Notes: generated by a model not told the origin, from the letters alone. A DNA stretch of 64,000 bases from JAMLIA01 sp039810005 (GCA_039810005.1 JBDHWD010000002.1:37523-101522); one strand, 5' to 3'. Positions 1-8,757 are shown, numbered from the stretch's first letter. A program made the numbers and translations.

Positions 1-726
1 TTCGCCGTCGAGGATCGCCGCACTCAGGTGATGAACAGCGCGGTCAGGATGCAGAGCAATATCCGGCCAGCGCTCTCGAACGTCGGTGTTTGCAAGATCT
101 TCGAGCGTCCATGCCTCATCGATCGAAAATCCACCGCTCGAGATCCGCCGCAGACCGTGACAATAGGCGTGACAGCCGAGCTGCTGGCCAAGATCGTGGG
201 CGATTGAGCGGATGTAGGTTCCTTTGCCGCAGGCGATGTCAAGGTACAGGTCGGGTGGATCGTACGACAATACCCGAATCGCATCGATGCGAACCTGCCG
301 GGTCGGAGCAACAACGTCCTCTCCGGCTCGAGCGCGTGCGTAGAGGCGCTTGCCGTCCACCTTTATGGCCGAAAACGCAGGCGGCACCTGGTCGATGACG
401 CCAACGAAGCTCTCCAGCGTGGCCTCAATCGCATCGAGGTCTGGCAAGGCCGCGGAACTGCGGGTTGTGACATCGCCGTCGACGTCGTAGGTGTCGGTCG
501 CCGCGCCGAGGACGACGTGTGCGAGATAGCGCTTGTCGCTGTCGGCCACATACTGGAGCAACCTGGTGGCACGCCCGACGGCGACGATGACGAGGCCGGT
601 CGCGAATGGGTCGAGCGTTCCGCCGTGCCCGACCCGCTTCATGCCAACCAGCCGTCGGACGCGGGCAACAACGTCGTGTGAGGTCCATCCTGGCGCTTTG
701 TCGATGACCAGGAATCCGTGGCGCAT
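1..726 (-). CDS. truB: tRNA pseudouridine(55) synthase TruB, C-terminus cut by window edge
   Basis: Isomerises U55 in the T-loop of tRNAs. The frame is open from an ATG at 726 to the left edge, giving 242 residues and no stop, so the C-terminal PUA region is missing. The N-terminus is a typical TruB opening (HGFLVIDKAPGWTSHDVV). The catalytic region GHGGTLDPFATG carries the TruB aspartate about 38 residues in, and KGTYIRSIAHDLG is the later conserved motif. The start lies 7 bases after the nrnA stop, so it is the last visible gene of the nusA operon. The identification is firm; only the end is unknown. Confidence 0.95.
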   Translation of the reverse strand, partial: MRHGFLVIDKAPGWTSHDVVARVRRLVGMKRVGHGGTLDPFATGLVIVAVGRATRLLQYVADSDKRYLAHVVLGAATDTYDVDGDVTTRSSAALPDLDAIEATLESFVGVIDQVPPAFSAIKVDGKRLYARARAGEDVVAPTRQVRIDAIRVLSYDPPDLYLDIACGKGTYIRSIAHDLGQQLGCHAYCHGLRRISSGGFSIDEAWTLEDLANTDVRERWPDIALHPDRAVHHLSAAILDGE

Positions 727-733
727 TGGGGAA

Positions 734-1819
734 CTAGTCGCGGTAGCCATCGCTGTTCCCGTTGATCGCAGGGGCAGATACGTCGTCGACCGTGAGCGCC
801 TTCGCCACTGCGGTCAGGAATTCGTCGCGGGATGCGTCTCCGGGATCGAGGCGCGCGCCGGCTGCGCGAGGATGTCCGCCACCGTTGAAGCGACTGAGGA
901 TTCGCGCGACATCAACATCATCAGCGAGGGTGCGCATGCTGACGCGCCAGCCCCACGGTTCGAGATAGAGCAGAGCCGATGCGCGCGCGCCGATCGTGCC
1001 GGCGAGGAAGTTCACCAGCCCTTCGGCTTCGGCTCGCGTTGCGCCAGCGCGATCGAGCATCTCCTGATCGATCTGCGTCCAGATGAGTGGGCCTGTCCAC
1101 TTCGTCTGCTGAAGCGCGGCCGCCCATAGCTGCACGCTGGAGTACGGCTTGAGGCGGAACAGCTGGTCGACAATGACATCGAGGTCTGCACCCTGCTCAA
1201 CGAGAGTCGCTGCCGCGCGCATCGTCGCTGGCGTCGTGCTGGGCGTCCGCAGGCCGAGCGTGTCGCCATAGATGCCGGCCAGCAGCGTTGTCGCACAGTC
1301 GCGATCGACGCCGATCGATAACGCTTCGAACATTTCGGTGATGATCTCAGCCGTAGCGGCGGCGCTGGGAACGACGAGATTGAGCGCCCCGAAGCGAGTG
1401 TTCGTCACGTGGTGGTCAATGTTTATTGTGTTGCGCGCGCGCTCCAGATCCTCACCGTGCGAGGCATGGAGCGGGCCAAGACGCTTCTCGTCAGAACAAT
1501 CGACGAAGATGATGAGGTCCGCCGTCGCAATCAGTGCCGGATCTAGCACGGTCACGCGGTGTGCGTTCGGAATGAACTCCAGATTGGCCGGCAACGCGGC
1601 GTCGCCCGACGTGACCATCCACGGCTCAACGCCGATCGTTGCGCAGATAGCCGCCATGCCCAGCGCTGAGGACACCGCGTCGGCATCGGGATTCGCATGC
1701 GTCAGAATGATCAGGCGCTCGCTCTCACGCACGCGGTCGCGAATCTGGCGAGCGATAGCCGGAATGTCTCGCAGCGCCTCGTGCTGCACAGCGTCGACGT
1801 CGTGATGCTCAGCTATCAA
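734..1819 (-). CDS. nrnA: DHH-family phosphoesterase, NrnA-like oligoribonuclease / pAp phosphatase
   Basis: A 361-residue DHH/DHHA1 protein. Family members degrade nano-RNA and 3'-phosphoadenosine 5'-phosphate using two metal ions. Visible motifs are THANPDADAVSSALG near residue 40, VDCSDEKRLG, the signature NIDHHVTN, and the C-terminal DHHA1 motif GGGHPRAAGARL. Length is as expected for NrnA (about 310-350). The start is TTG at 1819, overlapping the rbfA stop as TTGA; no better internal start was seen. The rbfA-nrnA-truB order is a common arrangement in Gram-positive-type genomes, which supports a role in RNA turnover. Confidence 0.9.
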   Translation of the reverse strand: MIAEHHDVDAVQHEALRDIPAIARQIRDRVRESERLIILTHANPDADAVSSALGMAAICATIGVEPWMVTSGDAALPANLEFIPNAHRVTVLDPALIATADLIIFVDCSDEKRLGPLHASHGEDLERARNTINIDHHVTNTRFGALNLVVPSAAATAEIITEMFEALSIGVDRDCATTLLAGIYGDTLGLRTPSTTPATMRAAATLVEQGADLDVIVDQLFRLKPYSSVQLWAAALQQTKWTGPLIWTQIDQEMLDRAGATRAEAEGLVNFLAGTIGARASALLYLEPWGWRVSMRTLADDVDVARILSRFNGGGHPRAAGARLDPGDASRDEFLTAVAKALTVDDVSAPAINGNSDGYRD

Positions 1820-2208
1820 GACTTCTCGTCCTCATCTTCAGACGGAAGTTCGGTCGGCGTGGACAGCTCAGGTTCCAGTTCCCGAAGAATGCGGGCGATC
1901 GACTCAGCGTGCGCCATCGAGCGATCGAGCCGGAACGAGATTTCGGGAATGGTCCGCATCCTCAGACGCGGCGCGAGCGTGCGGCGAATGAAGCCGGAGG
2001 CATTGTTCAGCGCCACCAGAGAGCTGCGCTGCTCTTCGTCAGTCCCGTAGATGCTGACGAAAAGACGGGCATAGCGGAGGTCCGGACTCATCTCGACGTG
2101 GGTGATGCTCACCATGCCGAGACGCGGATCGCTCATTTCGTGCTGAATGATCAGACTGACTTCGTCGCGAATGAGATCGGCGACGCGTTCCTGGCGACGA
2201 TCACTCAT
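1816..2208 (-). CDS. rbfA: 30S ribosome-binding factor A
   Basis: A 130-residue RbfA, the KH-fold factor that binds the 30S subunit during late maturation of 16S rRNA. The start SDRRQERVADLIRDEVSLI and the central DLRYARLFVSIYGTDEE are typical, and the acidic tail (EDEDEK) is common. The start at 2208 has a GGAGAG ribosome binding site. It lies 77 bases downstream of infB, and its stop overlaps the nrnA start, so translation of the two is probably coupled. Confidence 0.94.
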   Translation of the reverse strand: MSDRRQERVADLIRDEVSLIIQHEMSDPRLGMVSITHVEMSPDLRYARLFVSIYGTDEEQRSSLVALNNASGFIRRTLAPRLRMRTIPEISFRLDRSMAHAESIARILRELEPELSTPTELPSEDEDEKS

Positions 2209-2285
2209 GGTCGCTCTCCGTCACAGTGACGAACGCCGGGGTGGCATGTGCCGCCCCGGTGTTCGCGACATTGCTGCTCGTTCCG

Positions 2286-4193
2286 CTAGGCTGTTCGAGC
2301 AACCTCTTCAACATGGTAGAACTCGAGCTGGTCTCCAACTTGAATGTCGTTGAATCCCTCGAGCGTGGCACCGCACTCGTAACCGGCTGCAACTTCGCGG
2401 ACATCGTCCTTGAAGCGCTTCAGCGAACTGACCATGGTATCGGTCAGCACAGTACCGCTGCGCAGCACGCGTACCCGCGAGTTACGATTGATCTTGCCGT
2501 CCAGGACGTACAGGCCAGCCGCAACCTCCCGACCCGGAAGTCGGAATATTTCGCGGACCTCGGCGTAGCCGTCAGTGACCTCGCGCTTCTCCGGATCGAG
2601 CAGACCCGACATCGCCGCGCGGACGTCCTCGATCAGGTGATAGATGACGTCATAGTAGCGAATGTCGATGCTTGCTGCGTCTGCACTGCGCTTGGCGGCG
2701 GCGTCCGGCCGGACGTTGAAGCCAATGATGACTGCGCCAGAAGCAGCAGCCAGGTTGACGTCCGAATCGTTGATCGCGCCAGTTCCGCTGAGAACAGTCG
2801 TCAGCTTGACGGATCCCGACTCTTCATTGAGCTTGGCCAGAGAGCCAAGGAGCGCTTCGAGGGAGCCCTGAAGGTCTGCCTTGACGATGACCGGCAGCTC
2901 TTTCGTGCCACCTTCCTGCATCTGGGTGTAGATGTCGTCGAGCTTGACGATGCGATTCTGGTTGAACGCCTCGGCTCGCCGCTGGCGAGAACGCTCTTCG
3001 GCCAGTGCGCGCGCCGTGCGCTCATCAGCAACGACCTGGAACAGATCGCCCGCCTCCGGCAGATCCAGAAGACCCAGCACCTCGACGGGCGAAGCCGGTT
3101 CTGCCTTGCGGATCTTGCGGCCACGATCATCGGACATTGCACGAATGCGACCCCACGTCGCCCCGGCTACGACGATGTCACGCGGCTTCAGTGTGCCCGA
3201 CTGCACCAGCAGCGTGGCAGTGACGCCGCGGCTGTGGTCGATCTTCGCCTCGATGATGACGCCGACCGCCGGCTTGAGCGGGTTCGCCTTCAGCTCGCCG
3301 ATGTCCGACACGAGCAGAACGACCTCAAGCAGATCGTCGATGCCGAGATGCTCTTTTGCCGACACTTCGACGATCGGGACATCGCCGCCGTACTCCTCCG
3401 GCATGACGCCAGCCTCGGCAAGCTGCTGCTTGACGCGATCTGGGTTCGCGGCCGGAAGGTCGATCTTGTTCATTGCGACGATCATCGGCACACCGGCGGC
3501 CTTAACGTGCGAAATCGCTTCGCGCGTCTGCGGCATCACGCCGTCATCGGCAGCGACCACGAGGATCGCGACGTCGGTGACCTGCGCGCCACGAGCACGC
3601 ATCGCGGTGAACGCTTCGTGCCCTGGTGTGTCGAGGAAGGTGATCTTTCGACCCTGCACCTCGATCTGGTACGCACCGATCCGCTGGGTGATACCGCCGG
3701 CTTCGCCCTCGGCGACCTTGGTCTCACGGATCGCGTCGAGCAGCTTTGTCTTACCGTGGTCAACGTGGCCCATGATCGTCACGACCGGTGGTCGTGGCGT
3801 CGCCTCTGGATCGCTCTGACCTTCGGCGCGGCGACTCTCGATCTCTTCGGTTGCAGCCTGGACGACGTCCGGGACGTGCTCTTCGGTTTCGATCTCGAAC
3901 GCGCGAGCGACGCCGGTGGCGGTCTCGTAGTCAACCTGCTGGTTGATGGTCGCCATGATGCCCTGCTGCATCAGCTCTTTGATGACATCGATTGGCGTGA
4001 CGTGCAGTGCTTCGGCGAGCTCGGCCACACTCATGACCGAGCCAAGTGTTACTGGCCCTTCAGGTCGAGGGGGCGCCATTGTCGCTGCGCCACCACGGCT
4101 GCGGTTTGGATTGTCGGTCCGGTTTCCTCCGCGGCGTCCGCCGCGCGCCCTTCCACGGGCCGGCCCGCCTCCGCGCCTGTTCCCTCCACTCAT
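2286..4193 (-). CDS. infB: Translation initiation factor IF-2
   Basis: A 635-residue IF-2, the GTPase that delivers fMet-tRNA to the 30S subunit. A short Arg/Gly-rich N-terminus (1-40) precedes an IF2-N domain (about 50-105, SVAELAEALHVTPIDVI). The G domain shows G1 GHVDHGKT, G3 DTPGHEAF, G4 NKID and G5 SAKE, followed by IF-2 domains II-IV with the conserved GDQLEFY close to the C-terminus. The N-terminal extension is much shorter than in E. coli, as in many Gram-positive-type bacteria. The residue after G1 is Lys rather than Thr/Ser, outside the P-loop consensus. RBS AGGAGAGGAG precedes the ATG. Confidence 0.97.
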   Translation of the reverse strand: MSGGNRRGGGPARGRARGGRRGGNRTDNPNRSRGGAATMAPPRPEGPVTLGSVMSVAELAEALHVTPIDVIKELMQQGIMATINQQVDYETATGVARAFEIETEEHVPDVVQAATEEIESRRAEGQSDPEATPRPPVVTIMGHVDHGKTKLLDAIRETKVAEGEAGGITQRIGAYQIEVQGRKITFLDTPGHEAFTAMRARGAQVTDVAILVVAADDGVMPQTREAISHVKAAGVPMIVAMNKIDLPAANPDRVKQQLAEAGVMPEEYGGDVPIVEVSAKEHLGIDDLLEVVLLVSDIGELKANPLKPAVGVIIEAKIDHSRGVTATLLVQSGTLKPRDIVVAGATWGRIRAMSDDRGRKIRKAEPASPVEVLGLLDLPEAGDLFQVVADERTARALAEERSRQRRAEAFNQNRIVKLDDIYTQMQEGGTKELPVIVKADLQGSLEALLGSLAKLNEESGSVKLTTVLSGTGAINDSDVNLAAASGAVIIGFNVRPDAAAKRSADAASIDIRYYDVIYHLIEDVRAAMSGLLDPEKREVTDGYAEVREIFRLPGREVAAGLYVLDGKINRNSRVRVLRSGTVLTDTMVSSLKRFKDDVREVAAGYECGATLEGFNDIQVGDQLEFYHVEEVARTA

Positions 4194-4245
4194 CGTGAGC
4201 TCCTCTCCTCGTTACGTGACATTCCCGGCGGGGCAACGATGGTGG

Positions 4246-4581
4246 TCAAACGGCTGCAGCCGCGTCATCCGGCGGGAAATGTGTCTGTGCGTATTCACGC
4301 AGACTTTCGCGCGTAGCGTCATCGAGCGTCACTTTGAGAGCCCGGTCGATGAGACGCGAATCGATCGCACGTTGCCAGCACGATCGTCGGCGACAGAGAT
4401 AGGCGCCGCGCCCATTGCGCTTTCCAGTTGTGTCCACCTCGACGCCCCCTTCAGGAGTGCGCACGAGGCGGACATAGTTCCGTTTCGCATCATGCTCGCG
4501 GCATGCAACGCACAGCCGTTGCGGCACATGGCGCGGCCGCGAGCCTTTGCGATTTCGTTGCGTCGGTGCAGGATTGGCCAT
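4246..4581 (-). CDS. ylxR: YlxR/RnpM family RNA-binding protein (DUF448)
   Basis: A 111-residue YlxR-family protein. In Bacillus the protein, renamed RnpM, binds the RNase P RNA and modulates its activity; that role is transferred here by family only. The characteristic motifs VPQRLCVACREHDAK and GRGAYLCRRRSCWQRA are present. It sits between nusA and infB, the family's usual position, with 15 bases to nusA. The basic N-terminus (TQRNRKGSRPRH) fits RNA binding. Confidence 0.9.
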   Translation of the reverse strand: MANPAPTQRNRKGSRPRHVPQRLCVACREHDAKRNYVRLVRTPEGGVEVDTTGKRNGRGAYLCRRRSCWQRAIDSRLIDRALKVTLDDATRESLREYAQTHFPPDDAAAAV

Positions 4582-4596
4582 GCCACGCTCCTGCCG

Positions 4597-5913
4597 TTAG
4601 CTCGTCGCGACGTCGTCATACAGCGGCAGTTCTTCGCCACTGTCGAAATCGTACTTCGCGCGGATTTCGCGGCTGTAGTAAACGTTCAGCACGTTCGCTT
4701 CAACCTCAACATCAACGCTCATGCCAACGAGGTCATCGTCCAGCGGACCGAAGTCGCGATCGCGGACGGAGATCGTGCCGTCTGGGCGAACCAGTCGCGG
4801 CTGCCGACCGAGCATCATGAAGTCTTCCGGTCCGGAAGCGAACGCATCGCGCGCCTCGCGGAAGAGATCATCATTCTGCTCGCGCAGCGATTCCGGATCC
4901 TTAACGTCGATCTTCCAGTTCGTCAGCTTATAGGCGAGGCGGGCGTTCTGTCCGTCCTTACCGATCGCCAATGACATCTGGTCGGTCGGCACGATGACGC
5001 GCGCCACGTTCTCAGCCTCGTTCAACGCCACGCTGATTGGCTTGGCAGGTGACAGCGCGTTCGCAATGAACGTGTTGATGTCCGGTGACCATTCGATGAC
5101 GTCGATCTTCTCGCCCATCAGCTCGTTGACGATATTCTGGATGCGCACGCCGCGGATGCCGACGCACGAGCCAACCGGATCGACCTTCTCCTGGCGCGCC
5201 GCGACAGCAACCTTGCTGCGCAGGCCCGGCTCGCGAGCAATGTTCATGATCTCGACAGCGCCAGAGTAGATCTCCGGCACCTCAAGCTCGAACAGACGCT
5301 TGACAAGATTGACGTTGGCGCGGCTGACAATCAGCTGCGGACCGCGCGGATCCTTGTTGACGTCCAGCAGATACACCTTCAGGCGCTGACCTGGTCGGTA
5401 GCGCTCGTTGGACACCTGCTCGCGCACCGGCATGACCGCTTCGGCCTTGCCAAGCTCGACGATCACCGCGCGCGAATCAGCGCGCTGAATCACGCCGTTG
5501 AGCACCTCGCCAACGCGGTCGGCGAACTCTTCGTAGACGCTGTCGCGTTCATAGTCGCGAATCCGCTGCAGTACGACCTGCTTGGCCGTCTGGGCAGCGA
5601 TACGTCCGAAGTCCTTCGGCGTTCGATCCCAGCGATAGATCTTGCCTATATAGGCATCGGTATCCATCCCGCGCGCTTCGTCCAGCGAGATCTGCGACGT
5701 CGGATCTTCGACCTCTTCGGCAACAGCCTTGACGACGAAGATGCTCACGCCGCCAGTTGCCGGGTCAATTTCAACCTCAACGTTGTCTTCGGTGTTTTCG
5801 AGCTTGCGATAGACAGTCTTGAGCGCATGCTCGACGGACGCCATAACGGCTTCCTTGGGAATTCCGCGCTCTGCGGCGATCTGGGTGATCGCCATATAGA
5901 AATCACTTTTCAT
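4597..5913 (-). CDS. nusA: Transcription termination/antitermination factor NusA
   Basis: A 438-residue NusA controlling RNA polymerase pausing, termination and antitermination. Domains are the N-terminal polymerase-binding domain (1-130), S1 (about 135-200), KH1 and KH2 (about 205-350, with VGIRGVRIQNIV and AIGKDGQNARLAYKLT), then a short acidic tail. There are no C-terminal AR repeats, as in most bacteria outside Proteobacteria. I chose ATG 5913 because it has an excellent RBS (AAGGAGG) at good spacing. The open frame continues upstream to 6078, but that stretch runs through a terminator-like hairpin and lacks NusA similarity. This is the first gene of the operon; rimP, often found upstream of nusA, is absent. 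Confidence 0.96.
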   Translation of the reverse strand: MKSDFYMAITQIAAERGIPKEAVMASVEHALKTVYRKLENTEDNVEVEIDPATGGVSIFVVKAVAEEVEDPTSQISLDEARGMDTDAYIGKIYRWDRTPKDFGRIAAQTAKQVVLQRIRDYERDSVYEEFADRVGEVLNGVIQRADSRAVIVELGKAEAVMPVREQVSNERYRPGQRLKVYLLDVNKDPRGPQLIVSRANVNLVKRLFELEVPEIYSGAVEIMNIAREPGLRSKVAVAARQEKVDPVGSCVGIRGVRIQNIVNELMGEKIDVIEWSPDINTFIANALSPAKPISVALNEAENVARVIVPTDQMSLAIGKDGQNARLAYKLTNWKIDVKDPESLREQNDDLFREARDAFASGPEDFMMLGRQPRLVRPDGTISVRDRDFGPLDDDLVGMSVDVEVEANVLNVYYSREIRAKYDFDSGEELPLYDDVATS

Positions 5914-6039
5914 CAGCGTCACTTCCTCCTTGGGACACGCGCGGACGAGAGGCGCTCGCCTCGGCGACAGAATGCAAAACCAGCATCCGGGTTGGAGCAG
6001 GCGACGGAGTCGGTCTCGCGGCGGCGCGCTGAAAGGCCC

Positions 6040-6071
6040 TAACAACAAACAAAGTGGGCAAATGCCCACTT
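6040..6071 (-). terminator. Terminator-like hairpin in the nusA leader (possible attenuator)
   Basis: On the minus strand AAGTGGGC, loop ATTT, GCCCACTT forms an 8-bp perfect stem (6052-6071) followed by TGTTTGTTGTT (6041-6051). It starts about 25 bases downstream of the predicted nusA transcription start and about 125 bases before the nusA ATG. No gene ends just upstream on this strand, so it looks like a leader attenuator rather than an operon-end terminator. GGCCCT before it and AGGGCC after it could add an outer 6-bp stem. Confidence 0.65.
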
Positions 6072-6101
6072 CGACCAAGGGCCAGTCAGTTCCACCCCTG
6101 A

Positions 6102-6110
6102 ATTATACCA
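6102..6110 (-). promoter_or_regulatory. Extended -10 promoter of the nusA operon
   Basis: The minus strand reads TGGTATAAT, a perfect -10 box (6102-6107) with the TGn extension (6108-6110). No convincing -35 lies 16-18 bases upstream, as is typical of extended -10 promoters. The start would be near 6095. The 330 bases between nusA and yvcK hold this promoter, the leader hairpin and the divergent yvcK promoter, and nothing else I can recognise. Confidence 0.7.
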
Positions 6111-6191
6111 GTCATATGGTGTAGGGTCGGACCGGATGCAGGCTGTAAAGTGCATCGATCTTGCGTCATTTCGGGGCGCAGATACCGCTCA

Positions 6192-6200
6192 TGTTATACT
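6192..6200 (+). promoter_or_regulatory. Extended -10 promoter of yvcK
   Basis: TGTTATACT: -10 box TATACT at 6195-6200 preceded by TGT. No good -35 is seen. The predicted start is near 6207, which is 38 bases before the ATG at 6245 and only about 10 bases before the alternative GTG at 6218. Confidence 0.6.
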
Positions 6201-6244
6201 GACCCCGCCGAGGAGCGGTGCGTGGGAGGCGGGATATCCAGGCG

Positions 6245-7621
6245 ATGAAGCTTCGAACGTGGCTCCGACCCGGGATGCTGATTAAGCGCTGGATCCTTCT
6301 GCTTCTCGTTGGCCTGATCATGATCAGCCTCGCGCTGGCGATGGGCCTGGCCTGGATCTATCGGACCTACGACTTCCCATCTTCTGCCGCCGGAATCGTT
6401 CAGGCGCTCACCCTGCAGTTCATTCCCCATCCATACCGCGAGATCCTCGTTGTCACCGTTGGCGGCGGCATCACTATCTATGGATTCCTGCGCCTGTCGC
6501 GCTCGTTGCTCAGCCCTTTTATGGATACCCGCCCGGGCAGTCCGGCGCTGGCCGAGATCATTGCCACGCATCGATTTGGCGTGAGTGAGCCAGATCTGCG
6601 CATCGTCACAATCGGCGGTGGCACCGGTCTCTCGACGCTCTTGCGCGGCCTGAAGCAGCACAATGTGTCGATCACGGCGATCGTGACAGTCGGCGACGAC
6701 GGCGGCTCATCGGGTCGCTTGCGCAGCGAGTTCAACATGCCGTCGCCGGGCGATATTCGCAACTGCCTCGTTGCGCTGGCCGATTCGGAAATGCTGCTCA
6801 GCGACCTGTTCCAGTATCGATTCGAGGCCGCCGATTCCGCACTCGATGGGCATTCATTCGGCAACCTGTTCATCACTGCGATGACTCAGGTCACCGGCAG
6901 CTTTGAGCAGGCAGTCATTGAGTCGTCGCGCGTGCTCAATATCCGCGGAACCGTGCTGCCTTCGTCGCTCGACGACATCGTCGTGTCTGCCGAGATGGAT
7001 GACGGCTCGATCGTTGTCGGTGAGTCGAATATCCCGCTGGCTCGCAAGCGCATCAAGCGGCTGTCAATCTCGCCGGACCACGCAGAAGCCTACGACCCGG
7101 CCGTTGTCGCACTCCTGTCCGCCGACCTGATCGTGATCGGGCCGGGCAGCCTGTATACATCAGTCCTTCCCAACCTGCTGGTCGAGGGCATCTCGCACGC
7201 CCTGCGTTTTGCGCCGGCCGAGAAGGTGTACGTCTGCAACGTTGCGACGCAGCCGGGCGAGACCGACGGCTATAAGGTGATTGACCACGTCCGCGTCCTG
7301 AAGCAGCACACGCACGGCATCGGCATCGACCGCGTCCTGATCAACTCGAATCTGGCACCAGCAGAGACGCGCATCAAGCCTGAATGGCACGTCAGCGCTG
7401 TTGAATTCGATGGACTGCATGAGTTCGAGGGGCAGATCGCCGTCGATCAGCGAGACATTGTGAATCCGGAGTTCCCGCTGCGTCACGACCCGGAGAAGCT
7501 GGCGCAAGCGCTGATGGCGATCGGTCGCGAACACCTGACTGATGTGGCGCAACGCCCCTCCGCTGTGGAACGGGGCCGTGCAATAACGGAATCTGAGCGC
7601 ATTGAGGCTGGAGTTGCCTGA
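6245..7621 (+). CDS. yvcK: YvcK/CofD-family gluconeogenesis factor with two N-terminal membrane helices
   Basis: A 458-residue YvcK-type protein. In Bacillus and mycobacteria, YvcK/CuvA binds UDP-sugars and links carbon source to cell-wall synthesis. The Rossmann start IVTIGGGTGLSTLLRGL (about 120-136), VGDDGGSSGRLR and PSPGDIRNCLVAL are family signatures. Unusually, two hydrophobic helices precede it (about 15-39 and 66-84), tethering the enzyme domain to the membrane. I prefer ATG 6245 (MKLRTWLRPG) because GTG 6218 lies almost at the predicted transcription start. The gene is 68 bases upstream of gap and may be co-transcribed with the glycolytic genes. Confidence 0.88.
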   Translation: MKLRTWLRPGMLIKRWILLLLVGLIMISLALAMGLAWIYRTYDFPSSAAGIVQALTLQFIPHPYREILVVTVGGGITIYGFLRLSRSLLSPFMDTRPGSPALAEIIATHRFGVSEPDLRIVTIGGGTGLSTLLRGLKQHNVSITAIVTVGDDGGSSGRLRSEFNMPSPGDIRNCLVALADSEMLLSDLFQYRFEAADSALDGHSFGNLFITAMTQVTGSFEQAVIESSRVLNIRGTVLPSSLDDIVVSAEMDDGSIVVGESNIPLARKRIKRLSISPDHAEAYDPAVVALLSADLIVIGPGSLYTSVLPNLLVEGISHALRFAPAEKVYVCNVATQPGETDGYKVIDHVRVLKQHTHGIGIDRVLINSNLAPAETRIKPEWHVSAVEFDGLHEFEGQIAVDQRDIVNPEFPLRHDPEKLAQALMAIGREHLTDVAQRPSAVERGRAITESERIEAGVA

Positions 7622-7642
7622 CAGACGGAATGAGTGAGGGTT

Positions 7643-7657
7643 CGCAGAATATCTGCG
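7643..7657. promoter_or_regulatory. Perfect inverted repeat upstream of gap (candidate operator)
   Basis: CGCAGA-ATA-TCTGCG is a perfect 6-3-6 inverted repeat, 33 bases before the gap ATG, in the yvcK-gap spacer. It could be an operator for a dimeric regulator or a small RNA hairpin. No regulator gene is adjacent. Confidence 0.4.
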
Positions 7658-7689
7658 TGAGATAGAGATGGATATGAAGGAGGGTTCGC

Positions 7690-8700
7690 ATGGCCGCTCG
7701 AGTAGCAATCAACGGTTTCGGACGCATTGGTCGGCAGGTCTTCAAGGCGTTGCACGAGGAGTATGAGGACGTTGAGATCGTCGCCGTCAACGACCTCGTT
7801 GACCCGCACACCAACGCTCATCTCCTGAAGTACGACTCGACCTACGGCATCTACGACGCCGACATCGAGTATGACGGCGATTCGCTGATGGTGAATGGGC
7901 ACGACATCAAGGTCTTCGCCGAGCGGGAGCCGGCCAAGCTGCCATGGGGCGACCTCGGCATCGACATCGTTATCGAGTCGACCGGCTTCTTCACCGACGC
8001 CACCAAGGCGCAGGGACATCGCGATGCCGGCGCAAAGAAGGTCATCATCACTGCCCCGGCAAACAACGAGGACGTGACGATCGTTCTGGGCGTGAACGAC
8101 GACCAGTACGATCCGGATACGCACCACATCATCTCCAACGCATCCTGCACGACCAACTGCCTCGCGCCGGTAGCGAAGGTCATCCACGAGCGCTTCGGTA
8201 TCGCCCACGCGTTGATGACCACCGTGCATGCGTATACGAACGACCAGGTCATCCTCGACTCGCCACACAAGGACCTGCGCCGCGCCCGCAGCGCAGCCCT
8301 GAGCATCATTCCGACGACGACCGGTGCAGCGCGCGCCGTGGCGCTTGTCATGCCTGAGCTCAAGGGCAAGTTCGACGGCTTCGCGCTGCGCGTCCCGACG
8401 CCGACCGTCTCAATCGTCGACCTCACTGTCGAGCTGGAGAACGACGCCACTGCCGAAGCGTTGAATGCCGCGTTCCAGGAGGAGGCTGACGGTCCACTGG
8501 AAGGCATCCTGAGCTTCAGCGATGAGCCCCTCGTCTCAGCCGACTACCGCGGCGACAGCCATTCGGCGATCGTCGATGGTCTGTCGACGATGGTAACCGG
8601 CTCCCGCCTCGCCAAGGTCGTCGCCTGGTACGACAACGAGTGGGGTTACTCCTGCCGCGTTGCTGACCTGACCGACCTGATCGCGTCGCAGGGCCTCTAA
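7690..8700 (+). CDS. gap: Glyceraldehyde-3-phosphate dehydrogenase, type I
   Basis: A 336-residue GAPDH, converting glyceraldehyde 3-phosphate to 1,3-bisphosphoglycerate with NAD(P). N-terminal Rossmann motif VAINGFGRIGRQVFKA, catalytic SNASCTTNC with Cys153, and C-terminal WYDNEWGYSCRVADL are all present. After the Rossmann strand comes VAVNDLVD, where NAD-dependent enzymes usually have Asp; this matches the classical glycolytic form. RBS AAGGAGGG gives a clear start. It is followed by pgk and tpiA, so three consecutive glycolytic steps are encoded together. Confidence 0.97.
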   Translation: MAARVAINGFGRIGRQVFKALHEEYEDVEIVAVNDLVDPHTNAHLLKYDSTYGIYDADIEYDGDSLMVNGHDIKVFAEREPAKLPWGDLGIDIVIESTGFFTDATKAQGHRDAGAKKVIITAPANNEDVTIVLGVNDDQYDPDTHHIISNASCTTNCLAPVAKVIHERFGIAHALMTTVHAYTNDQVILDSPHKDLRRARSAALSIIPTTTGAARAVALVMPELKGKFDGFALRVPTPTVSIVDLTVELENDATAEALNAAFQEEADGPLEGILSFSDEPLVSADYRGDSHSAIVDGLSTMVTGSRLAKVVAWYDNEWGYSCRVADLTDLIASQGL

Positions 8701-8726
8701 TTTCGCTTTCGCTGTCCATCTTTTTG

Positions 8727-8757
8727 GCGGGCGGGTGGCAACGAGCCGCCCGCCCGC
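8727..8757 (+). repeat. GC-rich hairpin between gap and pgk
   Basis: GCGGGCGGGTGGC, loop AACGA, GCCGCCCGCCCGC forms a 13-bp stem with a single T·G pair. No T-run follows on either strand (five Ts lie before it), so it is not a standard intrinsic terminator. It could stabilise or process the operon mRNA and uncouple gap from pgk levels. Confidence 0.6.

Noticed and set aside
2226..4316. 696-codon open frame on the plus strand
   Set aside because: It is entirely antisense to infB, whose protein matches IF-2 throughout; long antisense frames are expected in GC-rich DNA.
5914..6078. N-terminal extension of nusA by 55 codons
   Set aside because: It translates through the leader hairpin, has no NusA similarity, and ATG 5913 has a near-perfect RBS.
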